A DNA stretch of 64,000 nucleotides from TMED14 sp963925545 (GTDB taxonomy: Bacteria; Bacteroidota; Bacteroidia; Flavobacteriales; Schleiferiaceae): the NCBI GenBank assembly GCA_963925545.1, contig CAWUSA010000011.1, forward strand, positions 35,801 to 99,800, given 5' to 3'. The position numbers were made by a program, and so were the translations under genes. Below the pieces are notes generated by a model. That model did not search any database and was not told the origin of the DNA. It saw only the letters and a list, made by a program, of their open reading frames with translations. Within the stretch, counting starts at the first letter, position 1. Each line of letters starts with the position of its first letter. Positions 43,770 through 52,222 of this stretch are shown here, one piece after another.

Positions 43770-46523
43770 TTATTTAGCCTGCCTTAGGCATGACCCTGTT
43801 GGTGAATCTTTCAAGGATAGGATGTCAGATGCTAAGCCTGCATGGATGATTTTGCCTCCAGCATCTCCGCCTTCTGGCCCTAATTCAATCAGCCAATCTG
43901 AGAGTTTTACCACATCCAAGTGATGCTCGATCACACAAACAGTATGGCCCATGGCGATCAAAGCATCAAAGGCTTTGAGGAGTTTTTGTACATCATCAAA
44001 ATGGAGACCTGTGGTTGGTTCATCAAAGAGGAAAAGGATGTTTTCGCTGACTTGACCCTTGGACAGGAAGGAGGCCAGTTTCACCCGCTGTGCTTCGCCA
44101 CCAGACAGGCTGCTGCTGGATTGCCCCATGTTGACATACCCTAAGCCAACATCAATCAATGGCTGTAGCTTGTTGGCAATGCGATTGCTGCCAATAGATT
44201 GGAAGAATGTGCGGGCATCATCAATGGTCATGTCAAGGACATCTTTGATATGCTTGCCATTGATGGCAATATCCAACACTTCATCTTTGAATCGCTGACC
44301 ATGGCAGTGTTCGCAACTCAGATGCACGTCAGCCATGAATTGCATTTCAACCACCACATAGCCATCGCCTTTGCATGCCTCACATCGACCCCCGTCGGTA
44401 TTGAAGGAGAAGTGCTTGCTTTTGAACCCCATGATTTTTGCGCCTTGTTGGCTGGCATACAGCGATCGAATGTCATCGTAGACTTTGAGGTAAGTGGCAG
44501 GGTTGGATCGACTGCTCTTGCCAATGGGGTTTTGATCTATCAGCTCCATGGCGTCAATCTGTGCGAGGTCGCCAGCAAGTCCAGAACTTTGCCTATTGGT
44601 AAATGGTGATTGAAAATGCTTGATCAATGCGGGGACCAGGCAGTGTTTGATTAAGGTTGTTTTTCCGCCGCCACTCACCCCACAGATCACAGATAGTCGA
44701 TTCAATGGGATGTGCAAGTCAACCGATTGGAGGTTGTGCAATTTGGCACCCAACAGTTGGACCCAGGCAGTTGGCGCTGAAAGATTTGTCTGTCTATGAA
44801 TTGTCTTTCGTCTGGTCAGATAATCAGCCGTTAGTGACTGACTTGCTTCAATGCCAGTTCCCGGCCCATTGTAGACGACCTCACCACCAAGGCTTCCGGC
44901 TCCTGGGCCTAGATCAATCAATGTATCTGCTGATCGCATGAATAGCTCATCGTGTTCAACCACAATCACGGTGTTGCCTTTGTCACGCAAGGCAATCAGG
45001 ACGTCTAAAAGTTTTTGAGAGTCGCGAGGATGCAGGCCAATACTGGGTTCATCAAGGATGTACATCGACCCCACCAGGGAGGCTCCCAGGTTAGTTGCTA
45101 GGTTGATTCGCTGACTTTCTCCGCCTGAAAGTGTGGATGATGGCCGGTTCAGGTTGAGGTAGTGCAGACCTACCTGCTTCAAGACAGCTAGTCGGTTTTG
45201 AACCTCAATCAGCAAGCGTCGGGCAATGGACTCATCCTGTTCGTTCAAGGTCAGGGATTTGAACCATGCGGATGCACGTGAAATAGACCAATCATTGATG
45301 TCAATCATGCTGACACCTTGGATGGTTACATAAGACACATCTTGCCTGAGCCGAGAACCCATGCACACCTTGCAGTCCGTTTTGCCGCGGTACCGAGCAA
45401 GCAGCACCCTGAATTGAATTTTGTAGGATTTGGCCTCAACATGTTTGAAAAACGCATCAAGCCCTTTGAAATGGCTGTTGCCCGACCACAGCAAGGCCTC
45501 TTGATCTGGGGTCATGTTGCCAATGGGCATGTCCATATCCAATCCTGAAGCTCCTGCACCGTCCATCAATTGGACTCTCCATGCTTGCAGTCGTTCACCC
45601 TTCCAAGCGGCAATGGCTTCTTCTCGCACACTGAGGAACCGGTTAGGGATGACCAGGGTTGGATCGATGCCTAAGACAGATCCAAAACCTTCACAGGATG
45701 GGCAGGCTCCATGGGGGTTGTTGAAGGAAAAAAAGGTTGGTGTAGGTTCTTCAAAGTCCATTCCGTCTATGGAAAACTTATTTGAGAAGTTGATATTTTC
45801 ACCCGATTCATAGGATAAGACTAGGCTGCCGTCGCCCTCGTAAAAGGCTGTCTGTATGGAATCAGCTGCTCGCGTTGCCCATGCGTCATCCAAATGGCCG
45901 GTAGGTAGGCGATCAATGACCAAGGCGAAGTCTGCAATGCCTTCGCCAACTTGATCCAAGCGGTGGGTGTTGCCTTCCTTGTCAAGGATGCGTGCATAGC
46001 CCTGCTGAGTTAGCAACTGTATGACTTCACTGACTGTTCGTTGACTGAAGTCTAAGGGGGATGAGACGATGGCGTGTTCGCCTTTTGGACGGTCTGCCAA
46101 TTGCTTAAGGACATCCTCGATGCGATGTCGCTTGACCACCTGTCCACTGATGGGGGAGTGGGTGACACCGATGCGAGCAAACAATACCCGGAGGTAGTCA
46201 TTGATCTCTGTAACGGTACCAACGGTTGATCTAGGATTGCGCGAAATGACTTTTTGCGCGATGGCTATGGCAGGTGCAAGGCCTTTGATGTCATCAACTT
46301 CAGGTTTTGCAATCTTACCAAGAAACTGACGGGCATAGGCAGACAGTGATTCAACGTAACGCCTTTGACCCTCTGCATACAGGGTGTCAAAGGCAAGGGA
46401 GGATTTCCCGCTACCACTGACACCCGTGATAACCACCAACTGACCATGCTCAAAGGACAGGTCAATGTTCTTGAGGTTGTGCATGCGCGCACCTTGGATG
46501 CGAAGGGTGTTGTTAGTTGCCAT
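43770..46523 (-). CDS. uvrA: UvrABC excinuclease subunit A (second copy)
   Basis: A second UvrA, about 917 residues. The P-loops are GVSGSGKSSLAFDTLYAEG and, in the C-terminal half, GVSGGGKTTLIKHCL, a G/T variant of the usual SGSGKST. Both LSGGE signatures are present, and the C-terminal zinc module GGRCEACKGDG ... CEHCHGQRF is complete. The first N-terminal zinc pair is absent (NFSN where CxxC is expected), leaving only GACPSCEGFG. The ATG at 46523 (MATNNTLRIQGARMHNLKNI) is favoured over 46625 because a TATTTTTG box lies 12 bases upstream of it. Bacteroidota often carry two UvrA proteins. Confidence 0.9.
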   Translation of the reverse strand: MATNNTLRIQGARMHNLKNIDLSFEHGQLVVITGVSGSGKSSLAFDTLYAEGQRRYVESLSAYARQFLGKIAKPEVDDIKGLAPAIAIAQKVISRNPRSTVGTVTEINDYLRVLFARIGVTHSPISGQVVKRHRIEDVLKQLADRPKGEHAIVSSPLDFSQRTVSEVIQLLTQQGYARILDKEGNTHRLDQVGEGIADFALVIDRLPTGHLDDAWATRAADSIQTAFYEGDGSLVLSYESGENINFSNKFSIDGMDFEEPTPTFFSFNNPHGACPSCEGFGSVLGIDPTLVIPNRFLSVREEAIAAWKGERLQAWRVQLMDGAGASGLDMDMPIGNMTPDQEALLWSGNSHFKGLDAFFKHVEAKSYKIQFRVLLARYRGKTDCKVCMGSRLRQDVSYVTIQGVSMIDINDWSISRASAWFKSLTLNEQDESIARRLLIEVQNRLAVLKQVGLHYLNLNRPSSTLSGGESQRINLATNLGASLVGSMYILDEPSIGLHPRDSQKLLDVLIALRDKGNTVIVVEHDELFMRSADTLIDLGPGAGSLGGEVVYNGPGTGIEASQSLTADYLTRRKTIHRQTNLSAPTAWVQLLGAKLHNLQSVDLHIPLNRLSVICGVSGGGKTTLIKHCLVPALIKHFQSPFTNRQSSGLAGDLAQIDAMELIDQNPIGKSSRSNPATYLKVYDDIRSLYASQQGAKIMGFKSKHFSFNTDGGRCEACKGDGYVVVEMQFMADVHLSCEHCHGQRFKDEVLDIAINGKHIKDVLDMTIDDARTFFQSIGSNRIANKLQPLIDVGLGYVNMGQSSSSLSGGEAQRVKLASFLSKGQVSENILFLFDEPTTGLHFDDVQKLLKAFDALIAMGHTVCVIEHHLDVVKLSDWLIELGPEGGDAGGKIIHAGLASDILSLKDSPTGSCLRQAK

Positions 46524-46535
46524 AAGTCGAATAGA

Positions 46536-46543
46536 CAAAAATA
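46536..46543 (-). promoter_or_regulatory. TATTTTTG -7 box for the second uvrA
   Basis: An exact TAnnTTTG match on the minus strand, 12 bases from the ATG at 46523. It lies inside the longer frame that would start at 46625, which argues against the longer start. A damage-response operator was not recognised. Confidence 0.65.
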
Positions 46544-46704
46544 TCTCTATTGACCGAAAAAGATCACTGTTTGCAAAAAAATTTCTATCACCAATTGTTT
46601 TCTTGGATGTCATATGATACGACATGCAGACGTTAAGGTAAAAAATGATAGATTTACCAAATATCCACTGAAAACACCCTATGCCTATTGCTTGAAGCCT
46701 ACGC

Positions 46705-46712
46705 TAACTTTT
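46705..46712 (+). promoter_or_regulatory. Near-consensus -7 box TAACTTTT for the second sigma gene
   Basis: One mismatch from TAnnTTTG (final G is T), 13 bases before the ATG at 46726. A TTG at 46688-46690 lies 14 bases upstream of the box, a little short for a -33 element. Low confidence. Confidence 0.35.
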
Positions 46713-46725
46713 TATTCTGCATACC

Positions 46726-47298
46726 ATGCAACACACAGCGAAGGCAACCGATGCACAATTGGTTCAGCAATACCTCAATGGTCACGAGCAATCTCTGGCC
46801 CATCTGATGGATCTCCACGGAGATCAACTCCTTCATTTTATTTTCAAAAAGGTCCGAGACTGGGACCTCTCACAAGACATAGCTCAGGATGCATGGATCA
46901 AGTTTATTCATGCAGTTAAGCTTGGAAAATATGTTGAGTCTGGACGCTTCATGCCTTGGATGTACCGGGTAGCGGGCAACCTAGCCATGGACCATTTCAG
47001 GAAAATGAAGCGTTCGCCAGTGGTTTCTGTGGAGCAATGCCATCAAGCTGTTTTAAGCATGGGTGATGAGCAATTCAATGCAGAAGAGGTCATGCTATCC
47101 ATGCAGTTCAATGAAAGCATGTGGGAAGCTGTATCAAAACTCCCATCGAATCAACAGGAAGTTGTGAAGCTACGGGTTCAGTCCAATCTCAGTTTCAGAG
47201 CCATTGCTGAAGAAACTGGGGTAGGCATCAATACTGCCCTGGGGCGGATGCGCTATGCTGTCATCAACCTAAGGAAGGAGCTGCAACTGAAAGGGTAA
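46726..47298 (+). CDS. ECF-type RNA polymerase sigma factor
   Basis: A 190-residue sigma-70 family protein. Region 2 appears at DWDLSQDIAQDAWIKFIHAV and GRFMPWMYRVAGNLAMDHFRKMKR (about 45-103). Region 4 is at LPSNQQEVVKLRVQSNLSFRAIAEETGVGINTALGRMRYA in form (about 139-179). No anti-sigma gene adjoins it; a 53-codon open frame follows downstream, and recQ is convergent. It differs clearly from the sigma factor at 12626-13177 and belongs to another ECF group. Regulation and targets are unknown. Confidence 0.9.
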   Translation: MQHTAKATDAQLVQQYLNGHEQSLAHLMDLHGDQLLHFIFKKVRDWDLSQDIAQDAWIKFIHAVKLGKYVESGRFMPWMYRVAGNLAMDHFRKMKRSPVVSVEQCHQAVLSMGDEQFNAEEVMLSMQFNESMWEAVSKLPSNQQEVVKLRVQSNLSFRAIAEETGVGINTALGRMRYAVINLRKELQLKG

Positions 47299-47362
47299 CC
47301 TTGAGTGGGTGCTTGTTGCTGAACAATAAGCCTTGCATTGCAGCGTTATGGGTTGACAGAAC

Positions 47363-47524
47363 ATGCCTATGACAAAATCTACTCTCAAGGGGAAGCCAGT
47401 CGCTTTCTCTGCCCGAAGGCGGGCAGCCATACTTGCCTACTCTCAATCCTTTGCAGTGATGGACACCATTGTTGCTGACAGGCTATCAATCCAGGGGGTT
47501 GACCGACTGATGACGTTGAATTAA
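47363..47524 (+). CDS. Possible 53-residue protein
   Basis: ATG at 47363, open to TAA at 47522-47524. The product is basic at the start (MPMTKSTLKGKPVAFSARRR) and then helical (AAILAYSQSFAVMDTIVADR), with no signal or membrane segment. It lies 64 bases after the sigma gene on the same strand and ends 8 bases before the convergent recQ stop. I do not recognise a family. It could be a small regulator co-transcribed with the sigma factor, or a chance frame. Confidence 0.35.
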   Translation: MPMTKSTLKGKPVAFSARRRAAILAYSQSFAVMDTIVADRLSIQGVDRLMTLN

Positions 47525-47532
47525 TACTTGAC

Positions 47533-49713
47533 CTAAAGCACCGTGGTAAGGAAATGAATGCGAACCATTCGCAATTCATCTTCGGTGTACGTGCCATCAA
47601 ATTCGTGGTACGCCTCGATGATGTCGCCGGACTCACTGTCATCCGAAAAGTATTCCATGAGTTCCTCAATGGAATCCTCATCCAACAACTCCTTCAATAT
47701 GTATTGAATATTGATTTTGGTACCCCCTTGTACAATGAGTTCCATGTCATGCATCAATTGCTCAATGCTGATCCCCTTGTTTTTTGACATGCTTTCCAAG
47801 TCTTGTCGCCTATCCGTGCCTTGAATGATGTACACCTTGGTGGCTGATCGCTGACCGCTACTGATGATAGCAAAGTCAGACACGCGCTCAATTCCGTTAG
47901 CTTCCACATGGTTTTTGATGCAATTGATCAGGCTTGTGCCATAGCGCCGTGCTTTTGACTCCCCCACGCCTGCCATGGTTTTCAACTCATCCTCAGTGGT
48001 CGGGTAGGAGGTGGCCATGTCCTGCAAAGTGGCATCAGAAAACAAGGCATAGGGAGGGATGCCTTTTTGCTTTGCTATGGATTTGTTCTCTGCTTTGAGT
48101 AGTTCGTAGAGGACAGGGTCCAGGACGGACTCTTTGGAAACACCTGAACGGCTGAGGCTGTTGCCGCTAATCTCTTGGTGAGGTTTGGACTTGAAAGTGG
48201 CCTTGCCCTTCATGATACTCAAGCCTTCCTCTGCCAGGTGAAGCACCCCGTAGCGTTCAATATCCTTAACAATAGCTCCTGAAAGGCTGAGTTGGCCAAT
48301 CAAGTTCTCCCACTGAGCTAAACTGTGCTCGGTACCCTTGCCCCATTGGTCAAGGTTTTGTGCGTCCATGGTATTGAGGATGGACGTCTCATTGCCAAGC
48401 AGCACGTTGACCACTTGGATGGTGCGGAAGTTGCCCCTGCCTTCTTGAATGATCTCACAAATTAACTGAGCCTCTCTAGTTACATCTTGTAGGGGGTCAT
48501 TGCGTTCACAGTTGTCACAATGCCCACAGTTGTCCTCATGGTAAGATTCCCCAAAATAGTGAAGCAAGAATTTCCTGCGACAGGCTGATGTGGATGCATA
48601 GCCTCTGGACTCAAGCAACAGCTGCCTGCCGACCTCTTGTTCAGCCACAGGTTTCCTAGACAGGAATTTGTCCATTTTCTCGATGTCTTCCTCTGCGTAG
48701 TAGGTGATGCAGATGCCTTCACCCCCATCTCTGCCAGCACGACCAGTCTCCTGGTAATAGCTTTCCAAGCTCTTGGGAATGTCGTGATGAACCACCAGGC
48801 GAACATCAGGTTTGTCGATACCCATTCCAAAAGCTATGGTTGCCACAATGATGTCGCAGTCCTCGTTGAGAAAAGCGTCTTGGTGCTTGACGCGCGTTTT
48901 GCTGTCCAATCCAGCATGGTAGGGAAGGGCGCTTAAGCCGTTGAGCTGCAGGACCTGAGCTACTGCCTCCACTTTCTTGCGACTCATGCAGTACACGATG
49001 GCAGACTTTCCTTTGTGGCCTAGAAGCAGTCGAACAATGTCTTTCTCAACCTGATCCTTCGGTTGAATGCCGTAGTAAAGGTTACTTCGATTAAAGCTTG
49101 ATGTGTAGGTTTCCGCATCAGAAATATCTAGGGTCTTCAGGATGTCCAATTTTACCTTGGGTGTGGCTGTAGCTGTCAGGGCGATTATGGGCTTGCGACC
49201 AATGGCTTCAATGGACTTAACTATGTTTCGGTAATCAGGCCGGAAGTCATGACCCCATTCGGAGATGCAATGGGCCTCATCGATGGCAAAGAAGGACACA
49301 TTCAAGAGCTTGAGGAAGTCTATGTTGTCTTGCTTGGCTAGTGACTCTGGTGCCATGTATAGCAGCTTGGTGACACCGGAAGAAAGGTCTTGCCTAACCT
49401 CAACCATTTGCCTCTTATTAAGTGAAGAGTTCCAAACATGTGCAATGCCATCCACTTTGCCAAAGTTGCGGATGGCATCCACCTGATTCTTCATCAAAGC
49501 AATCAAAGGTGAGACGACAACGGTGACCCCTTCCATTTGCAGAGCGGGTAACTGGAAGCAAAGTGACTTACCACCACCTGTTGGCATCATGACAAAGACG
49601 TCCTTGCCACTGAGAATAGACTCGATGGCAGACCCTTGCTGTCCTTTGAATTGAGTAAACCCAAAAAACTGCTTCAGCAAGCTCTTGGTTTCTTGTATGC
49701 TATGAGATGACAT
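47533..49713 (-). CDS. recQ: ATP-dependent DNA helicase RecQ
   Basis: A 3'-5' DNA helicase for recombination and fork repair, 726 residues. MMPTGGGKSLCFQLPAL is motif I, FAIDEAHCISEWGHDFRPDY is motif II and the aromatic loop, and YYQETGRAGRDG is motif VI. The RQC zinc cysteines are CRRKFLLHYFGE ... CGHCDNC. The HRDC-like domain contains MAGVGESKARRYG. The C-terminal ~90 residues are acidic (EELMEYFSDDSESGD), as in long Bacteroidota RecQ proteins. The ATG at 49713 (MSSHSIQETKSLL) was chosen over 49779, which would overlap the tatC start. Confidence 0.94.
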   Translation of the reverse strand: MSSHSIQETKSLLKQFFGFTQFKGQQGSAIESILSGKDVFVMMPTGGGKSLCFQLPALQMEGVTVVVSPLIALMKNQVDAIRNFGKVDGIAHVWNSSLNKRQMVEVRQDLSSGVTKLLYMAPESLAKQDNIDFLKLLNVSFFAIDEAHCISEWGHDFRPDYRNIVKSIEAIGRKPIIALTATATPKVKLDILKTLDISDAETYTSSFNRSNLYYGIQPKDQVEKDIVRLLLGHKGKSAIVYCMSRKKVEAVAQVLQLNGLSALPYHAGLDSKTRVKHQDAFLNEDCDIIVATIAFGMGIDKPDVRLVVHHDIPKSLESYYQETGRAGRDGGEGICITYYAEEDIEKMDKFLSRKPVAEQEVGRQLLLESRGYASTSACRRKFLLHYFGESYHEDNCGHCDNCERNDPLQDVTREAQLICEIIQEGRGNFRTIQVVNVLLGNETSILNTMDAQNLDQWGKGTEHSLAQWENLIGQLSLSGAIVKDIERYGVLHLAEEGLSIMKGKATFKSKPHQEISGNSLSRSGVSKESVLDPVLYELLKAENKSIAKQKGIPPYALFSDATLQDMATSYPTTEDELKTMAGVGESKARRYGTSLINCIKNHVEANGIERVSDFAIISSGQRSATKVYIIQGTDRRQDLESMSKNKGISIEQLMHDMELIVQGGTKINIQYILKELLDEDSIEELMEYFSDDSESGDIIEAYHEFDGTYTEDELRMVRIHFLTTVL

Positions 49714-49751
49714 CTGTTGAAATAGATATGGTATCAAGATACAACAAGACT

Positions 49752-49759
49752 TACTTTTG
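49752..49759 (+). promoter_or_regulatory. TACTTTTG -7 box for tatC, 6 bases from the ATG
   Basis: An exact TAnnTTTG match. The TTG at its end could be read as a start codon for tatC, but the box and the ATG at 49766 six bases later explain the site better. Transcription would start at or just before the ATG. Confidence 0.65.
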
Positions 49760-49765
49760 TCAACC

Positions 49766-50551
49766 ATGAAAAGTGACATGCCATTCCTTCAGCATCTAGC
49801 TGAATTGCGTAAATACCTGGTTCGCGCCGTACTTGGTGTGCTTGTGGCTGCTGTGCTGTCCTTTGTTGGTAAGGAAATATTGATTGACCAATTGCTTTTA
49901 GCCCCTAAATCGTCGGACTTCATCACCTACCAATGGTTCTGTGAATTGGCTGAATTGTGGGGTATGCCAAGCCTCTGTATCGAGGGATTGAGTATTGACT
50001 TGTTGAATACGAAAATGGCTGGTCAGTTCAGTCTTCACATTTGGATTTCTTTGCTAGCTGGTGTCGTGCTGGCATTCCCTTGGATCCTCTACCAAATGTG
50101 GCGCTTCATTTCACCTGGGTTATCCAGCAAAGAGCAGGGCTACTCTGTGCTCTTTGTGACAGTGTCCTCCTTGCTGCTATTTGCAGGCGCATTGTTTGGT
50201 TATTACCTGATTGTGCCCTTGAGTTTGCGTTTCTTGGGAAACTATGTGTTGAGTGGGGAAATCCAAAACATCATTGAAACCGCTTCCTATTTGAATACGG
50301 TCATGAGTCTTATTCTGGCCACAGGCATCATGTTTGAGCTACCCATTTTGGTCTTCTTTTTAAGCCGAATGGGATTGACAACAGCGAAGGGCATGAAGAC
50401 TTACAGGCGCCATGCATGGATTGGCATCTTGATGCTCTCAGCCGTGATCACGCCACCAGATGTTTTCAGTCAGATCCTGATATCTATACCTGTCTTTCTC
50501 TTGTATGAAGTCAGTATCTTGGTCAGCAAATACGCCGCCCCCAAGTCATGA
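49766..50551 (+). CDS. tatC: Twin-arginine translocase subunit TatC
   Basis: The signal-recognition subunit of the Tat pathway, which exports folded proteins across the inner membrane. It has 261 residues and six membrane segments. It begins MKSDMPFLQHLAELRKYLVRA, the conserved FLxHLxELRxR opening, followed by FRPGLSSKE-like FISPGLSSKEQGYS and FELPILVFFLSRMGL in the second half. VITPPDVFSQILISIPVFLLYEVSI is the last segment pair in form. The start overlaps no other gene once ATG 49766 is chosen. It shares a 4-base overlap with lptB. tatA is not in the window. Confidence 0.94.
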   Translation: MKSDMPFLQHLAELRKYLVRAVLGVLVAAVLSFVGKEILIDQLLLAPKSSDFITYQWFCELAELWGMPSLCIEGLSIDLLNTKMAGQFSLHIWISLLAGVVLAFPWILYQMWRFISPGLSSKEQGYSVLFVTVSSLLLFAGALFGYYLIVPLSLRFLGNYVLSGEIQNIIETASYLNTVMSLILATGIMFELPILVFFLSRMGLTTAKGMKTYRRHAWIGILMLSAVITPPDVFSQILISIPVFLLYEVSILVSKYAAPKS

Positions 50552-51288
50552 GCCTCTCTGTCAATAACATCACCAAAGTCTACAAGCGACGCGCCGTCGT
50601 TGATGGGGTGAGTTTTGAGGTATCACAAGGGGAGATTGTGGGTCTTTTGGGCCCCAATGGCGCTGGGAAAACCACCTCTTTTTATGCCGTGGTTGGCATG
50701 GTGAAAGCCGACAAGGGAACGATCATCCTTGATGGCATGGACATCACACGAATGCCAATGCACCAAAGGGCAAACCACGGCATTGGCTACCTCGCTCAAG
50801 AGCCGTCCATTTTTCGTAAAATGACCGTTGAGAACAATGTTGCAGCAGTCTTTGAATGGCGCGGATTCAGCAAAGCAGACATCAAGGCAAAAACAGCGGT
50901 GCTTCTGGATGAGTTTGGTTTAAGCAAGCTGGCCAACCATCGGGGAGATTTGCTCTCAGGAGGCGAGCGAAGACGGGCAGAAATTGCCCGATGCTTGGCC
51001 TCTGATCCACGATTCATCTTATTGGACGAGCCCTTTGCGGGGGTTGATCCCATTGCTGTAGAAGACATACAGCACATCGTTTCACGCCTTGTCGATCGCA
51101 ACATTGGTGTCTTGATCACGGATCACAATGTGCAAGAAACCCTTGCCATCACGGACAGAACCTACTTGATGTTTGAAGGAAAAATCCTCAAGCACGGCAG
51201 CGCAGAGGAACTGGCGGCTGACCCTGTGGTTCGCAAGGTATACTTAGGTCAGAATTTCAAGCTCAGGACTGGTGGGCGGACCGCTTAA
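50548..51288 (+). CDS. lptB: LPS export ABC transporter ATP-binding protein LptB
   Basis: The ATPase that powers lipopolysaccharide extraction from the inner membrane with LptF, LptG and LptC. It has 246 residues. Walker A is GPNGAGKTTSFYAVVGM, the Q-loop region has YLAQEPSIFRKMTV (typical of LptB), the signature is LSGGERRRAEIARCL and Walker B is FILLDEPFAGVDP. The C-terminal YLGQNFKL is a family hallmark. It starts in a 4-base overlap with tatC and ends with a 26-base overlap with the convergent sua5 gene. The other lpt genes are elsewhere. Confidence 0.95.
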   Translation: MSLSVNNITKVYKRRAVVDGVSFEVSQGEIVGLLGPNGAGKTTSFYAVVGMVKADKGTIILDGMDITRMPMHQRANHGIGYLAQEPSIFRKMTVENNVAAVFEWRGFSKADIKAKTAVLLDEFGLSKLANHRGDLLSGGERRRAEIARCLASDPRFILLDEPFAGVDPIAVEDIQHIVSRLVDRNIGVLITDHNVQETLAITDRTYLMFEGKILKHGSAEELAADPVVRKVYLGQNFKLRTGGRTA

Positions 51289-52201
51289 GTCGGTCATTGA
51301 TTGCCTTGCCAAGGCCCTTGTCTGGCGCTAACTCCACATGCACAGGTCCAGGTTTGCCATTGTCAACAGATCGAAGCAAATGAAACAAGGATTGAGCGCC
51401 TTCTCGGTCGTCACCGCCTTGGGTGAAGCTTCGTGAAGCATTGCTTTGAGGCAGCCAGCTGATGGCGTCATCTGTGGCTAGGTTCCAATCGATGGCCTCC
51501 CAATCACAGCCATGAGGGTGGGGGATGACAACCCTGCCGGGTGAGTAGTGGCTGGATAATTGCCCAGGAGCCTTTGGTTGGCTTGATGAGGTCTGACGCT
51601 TCAGCTTCATGTGCAGGCAGTCTTCAATGACTTCTAAAGGCGTGCCGCCCAAGCGCAAGACCAGTGGCTGCGCCTCAAGAAAAGACACAATCGTTGATTC
51701 AACCCCTACAGCACAAGGTCCACCGTCGATGACGCCATCAATGGCGCCACCCAATTGTTGCCTGACATGCGCTGCACTGGTGGGTGACACATAACCAAAA
51801 GGGTTTGCGCTTGGCGCTGCCAATGGGTAGTCCAGGGAACGGAGTAAATCCAATGTCATGGGATGGTTAGGGATTCGCATGGCTACCGATTTCATGCCCG
51901 AGGTGACAATGTCTGGCACAGAATCAGCCTTAGGGAGCACCAAGGTTAAGGGACCAGGCATGAAACGCTCAGCCAGTTGCATTGCCAATAGGGGCAGGCC
52001 TGACTGGCTATAGGTGCCCATCATCTCAAGGCTAGGTACATGAAGAATGATCGGGTCAAAAAACGGGCGATTTTTCACCGAAAAAATTCGTGCAACAGCA
52101 TCTGTATCTGTAGCATTTGCCGCCAGTCCGTAAACTGTTTCAGTGGGGATGGCCACCAATCCACCGCTGTCTAGGCTGCGCTTTGCCTGCTCAATATCCA
52201 T
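51263..52201 (-). CDS. L-threonylcarbamoyladenylate synthase (Sua5/TsaC)
   Basis: Makes threonylcarbamoyl-AMP, the donor for t6A37 on tRNA; that base is also the substrate of MtaB encoded at 30499. It has 312 residues: a YrdC domain (about 1-185) with GGLVAIPTETVYGLAANA, VKNRPFFDPIILHV and APSANPFGYVSPTSAAHV, then a Sua5-type C-terminal domain (about 200-312) joined through SSHYSPGRVVIPHP. It is therefore the two-domain Sua5 form rather than short TsaC. It lies 21 bases after the T9SS plug gene on the same strand and overlaps lptB convergently. Confidence 0.93.
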   Translation of the reverse strand: MDIEQAKRSLDSGGLVAIPTETVYGLAANATDTDAVARIFSVKNRPFFDPIILHVPSLEMMGTYSQSGLPLLAMQLAERFMPGPLTLVLPKADSVPDIVTSGMKSVAMRIPNHPMTLDLLRSLDYPLAAPSANPFGYVSPTSAAHVRQQLGGAIDGVIDGGPCAVGVESTIVSFLEAQPLVLRLGGTPLEVIEDCLHMKLKRQTSSSQPKAPGQLSSHYSPGRVVIPHPHGCDWEAIDWNLATDDAISWLPQSNASRSFTQGGDDREGAQSLFHLLRSVDNGKPGPVHVELAPDKGLGKAINDRLKRSAHQS

Positions 52202-52222
52202 GCAGCAAACATACGCTTGGCC

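Noticed and set aside
46524..46625. N-terminal extension of the second UvrA from an ATG at 46625
   Set aside because: The extra 34 residues are not UvrA-like and a TATTTTTG promoter box lies within them, 12 bases before the conserved start.
49757..49765. TTG start codon for tatC
   Set aside because: The TTG is the end of an exact TAnnTTTG box; the ATG at 49766 gives the conserved N-terminus.
49714..49779. Upstream extension of RecQ to 49779
   Set aside because: It would overlap the tatC promoter and start, and adds residues (Cys/Ile-rich) not seen in RecQ; MSSHSIQETKSLL fits better.
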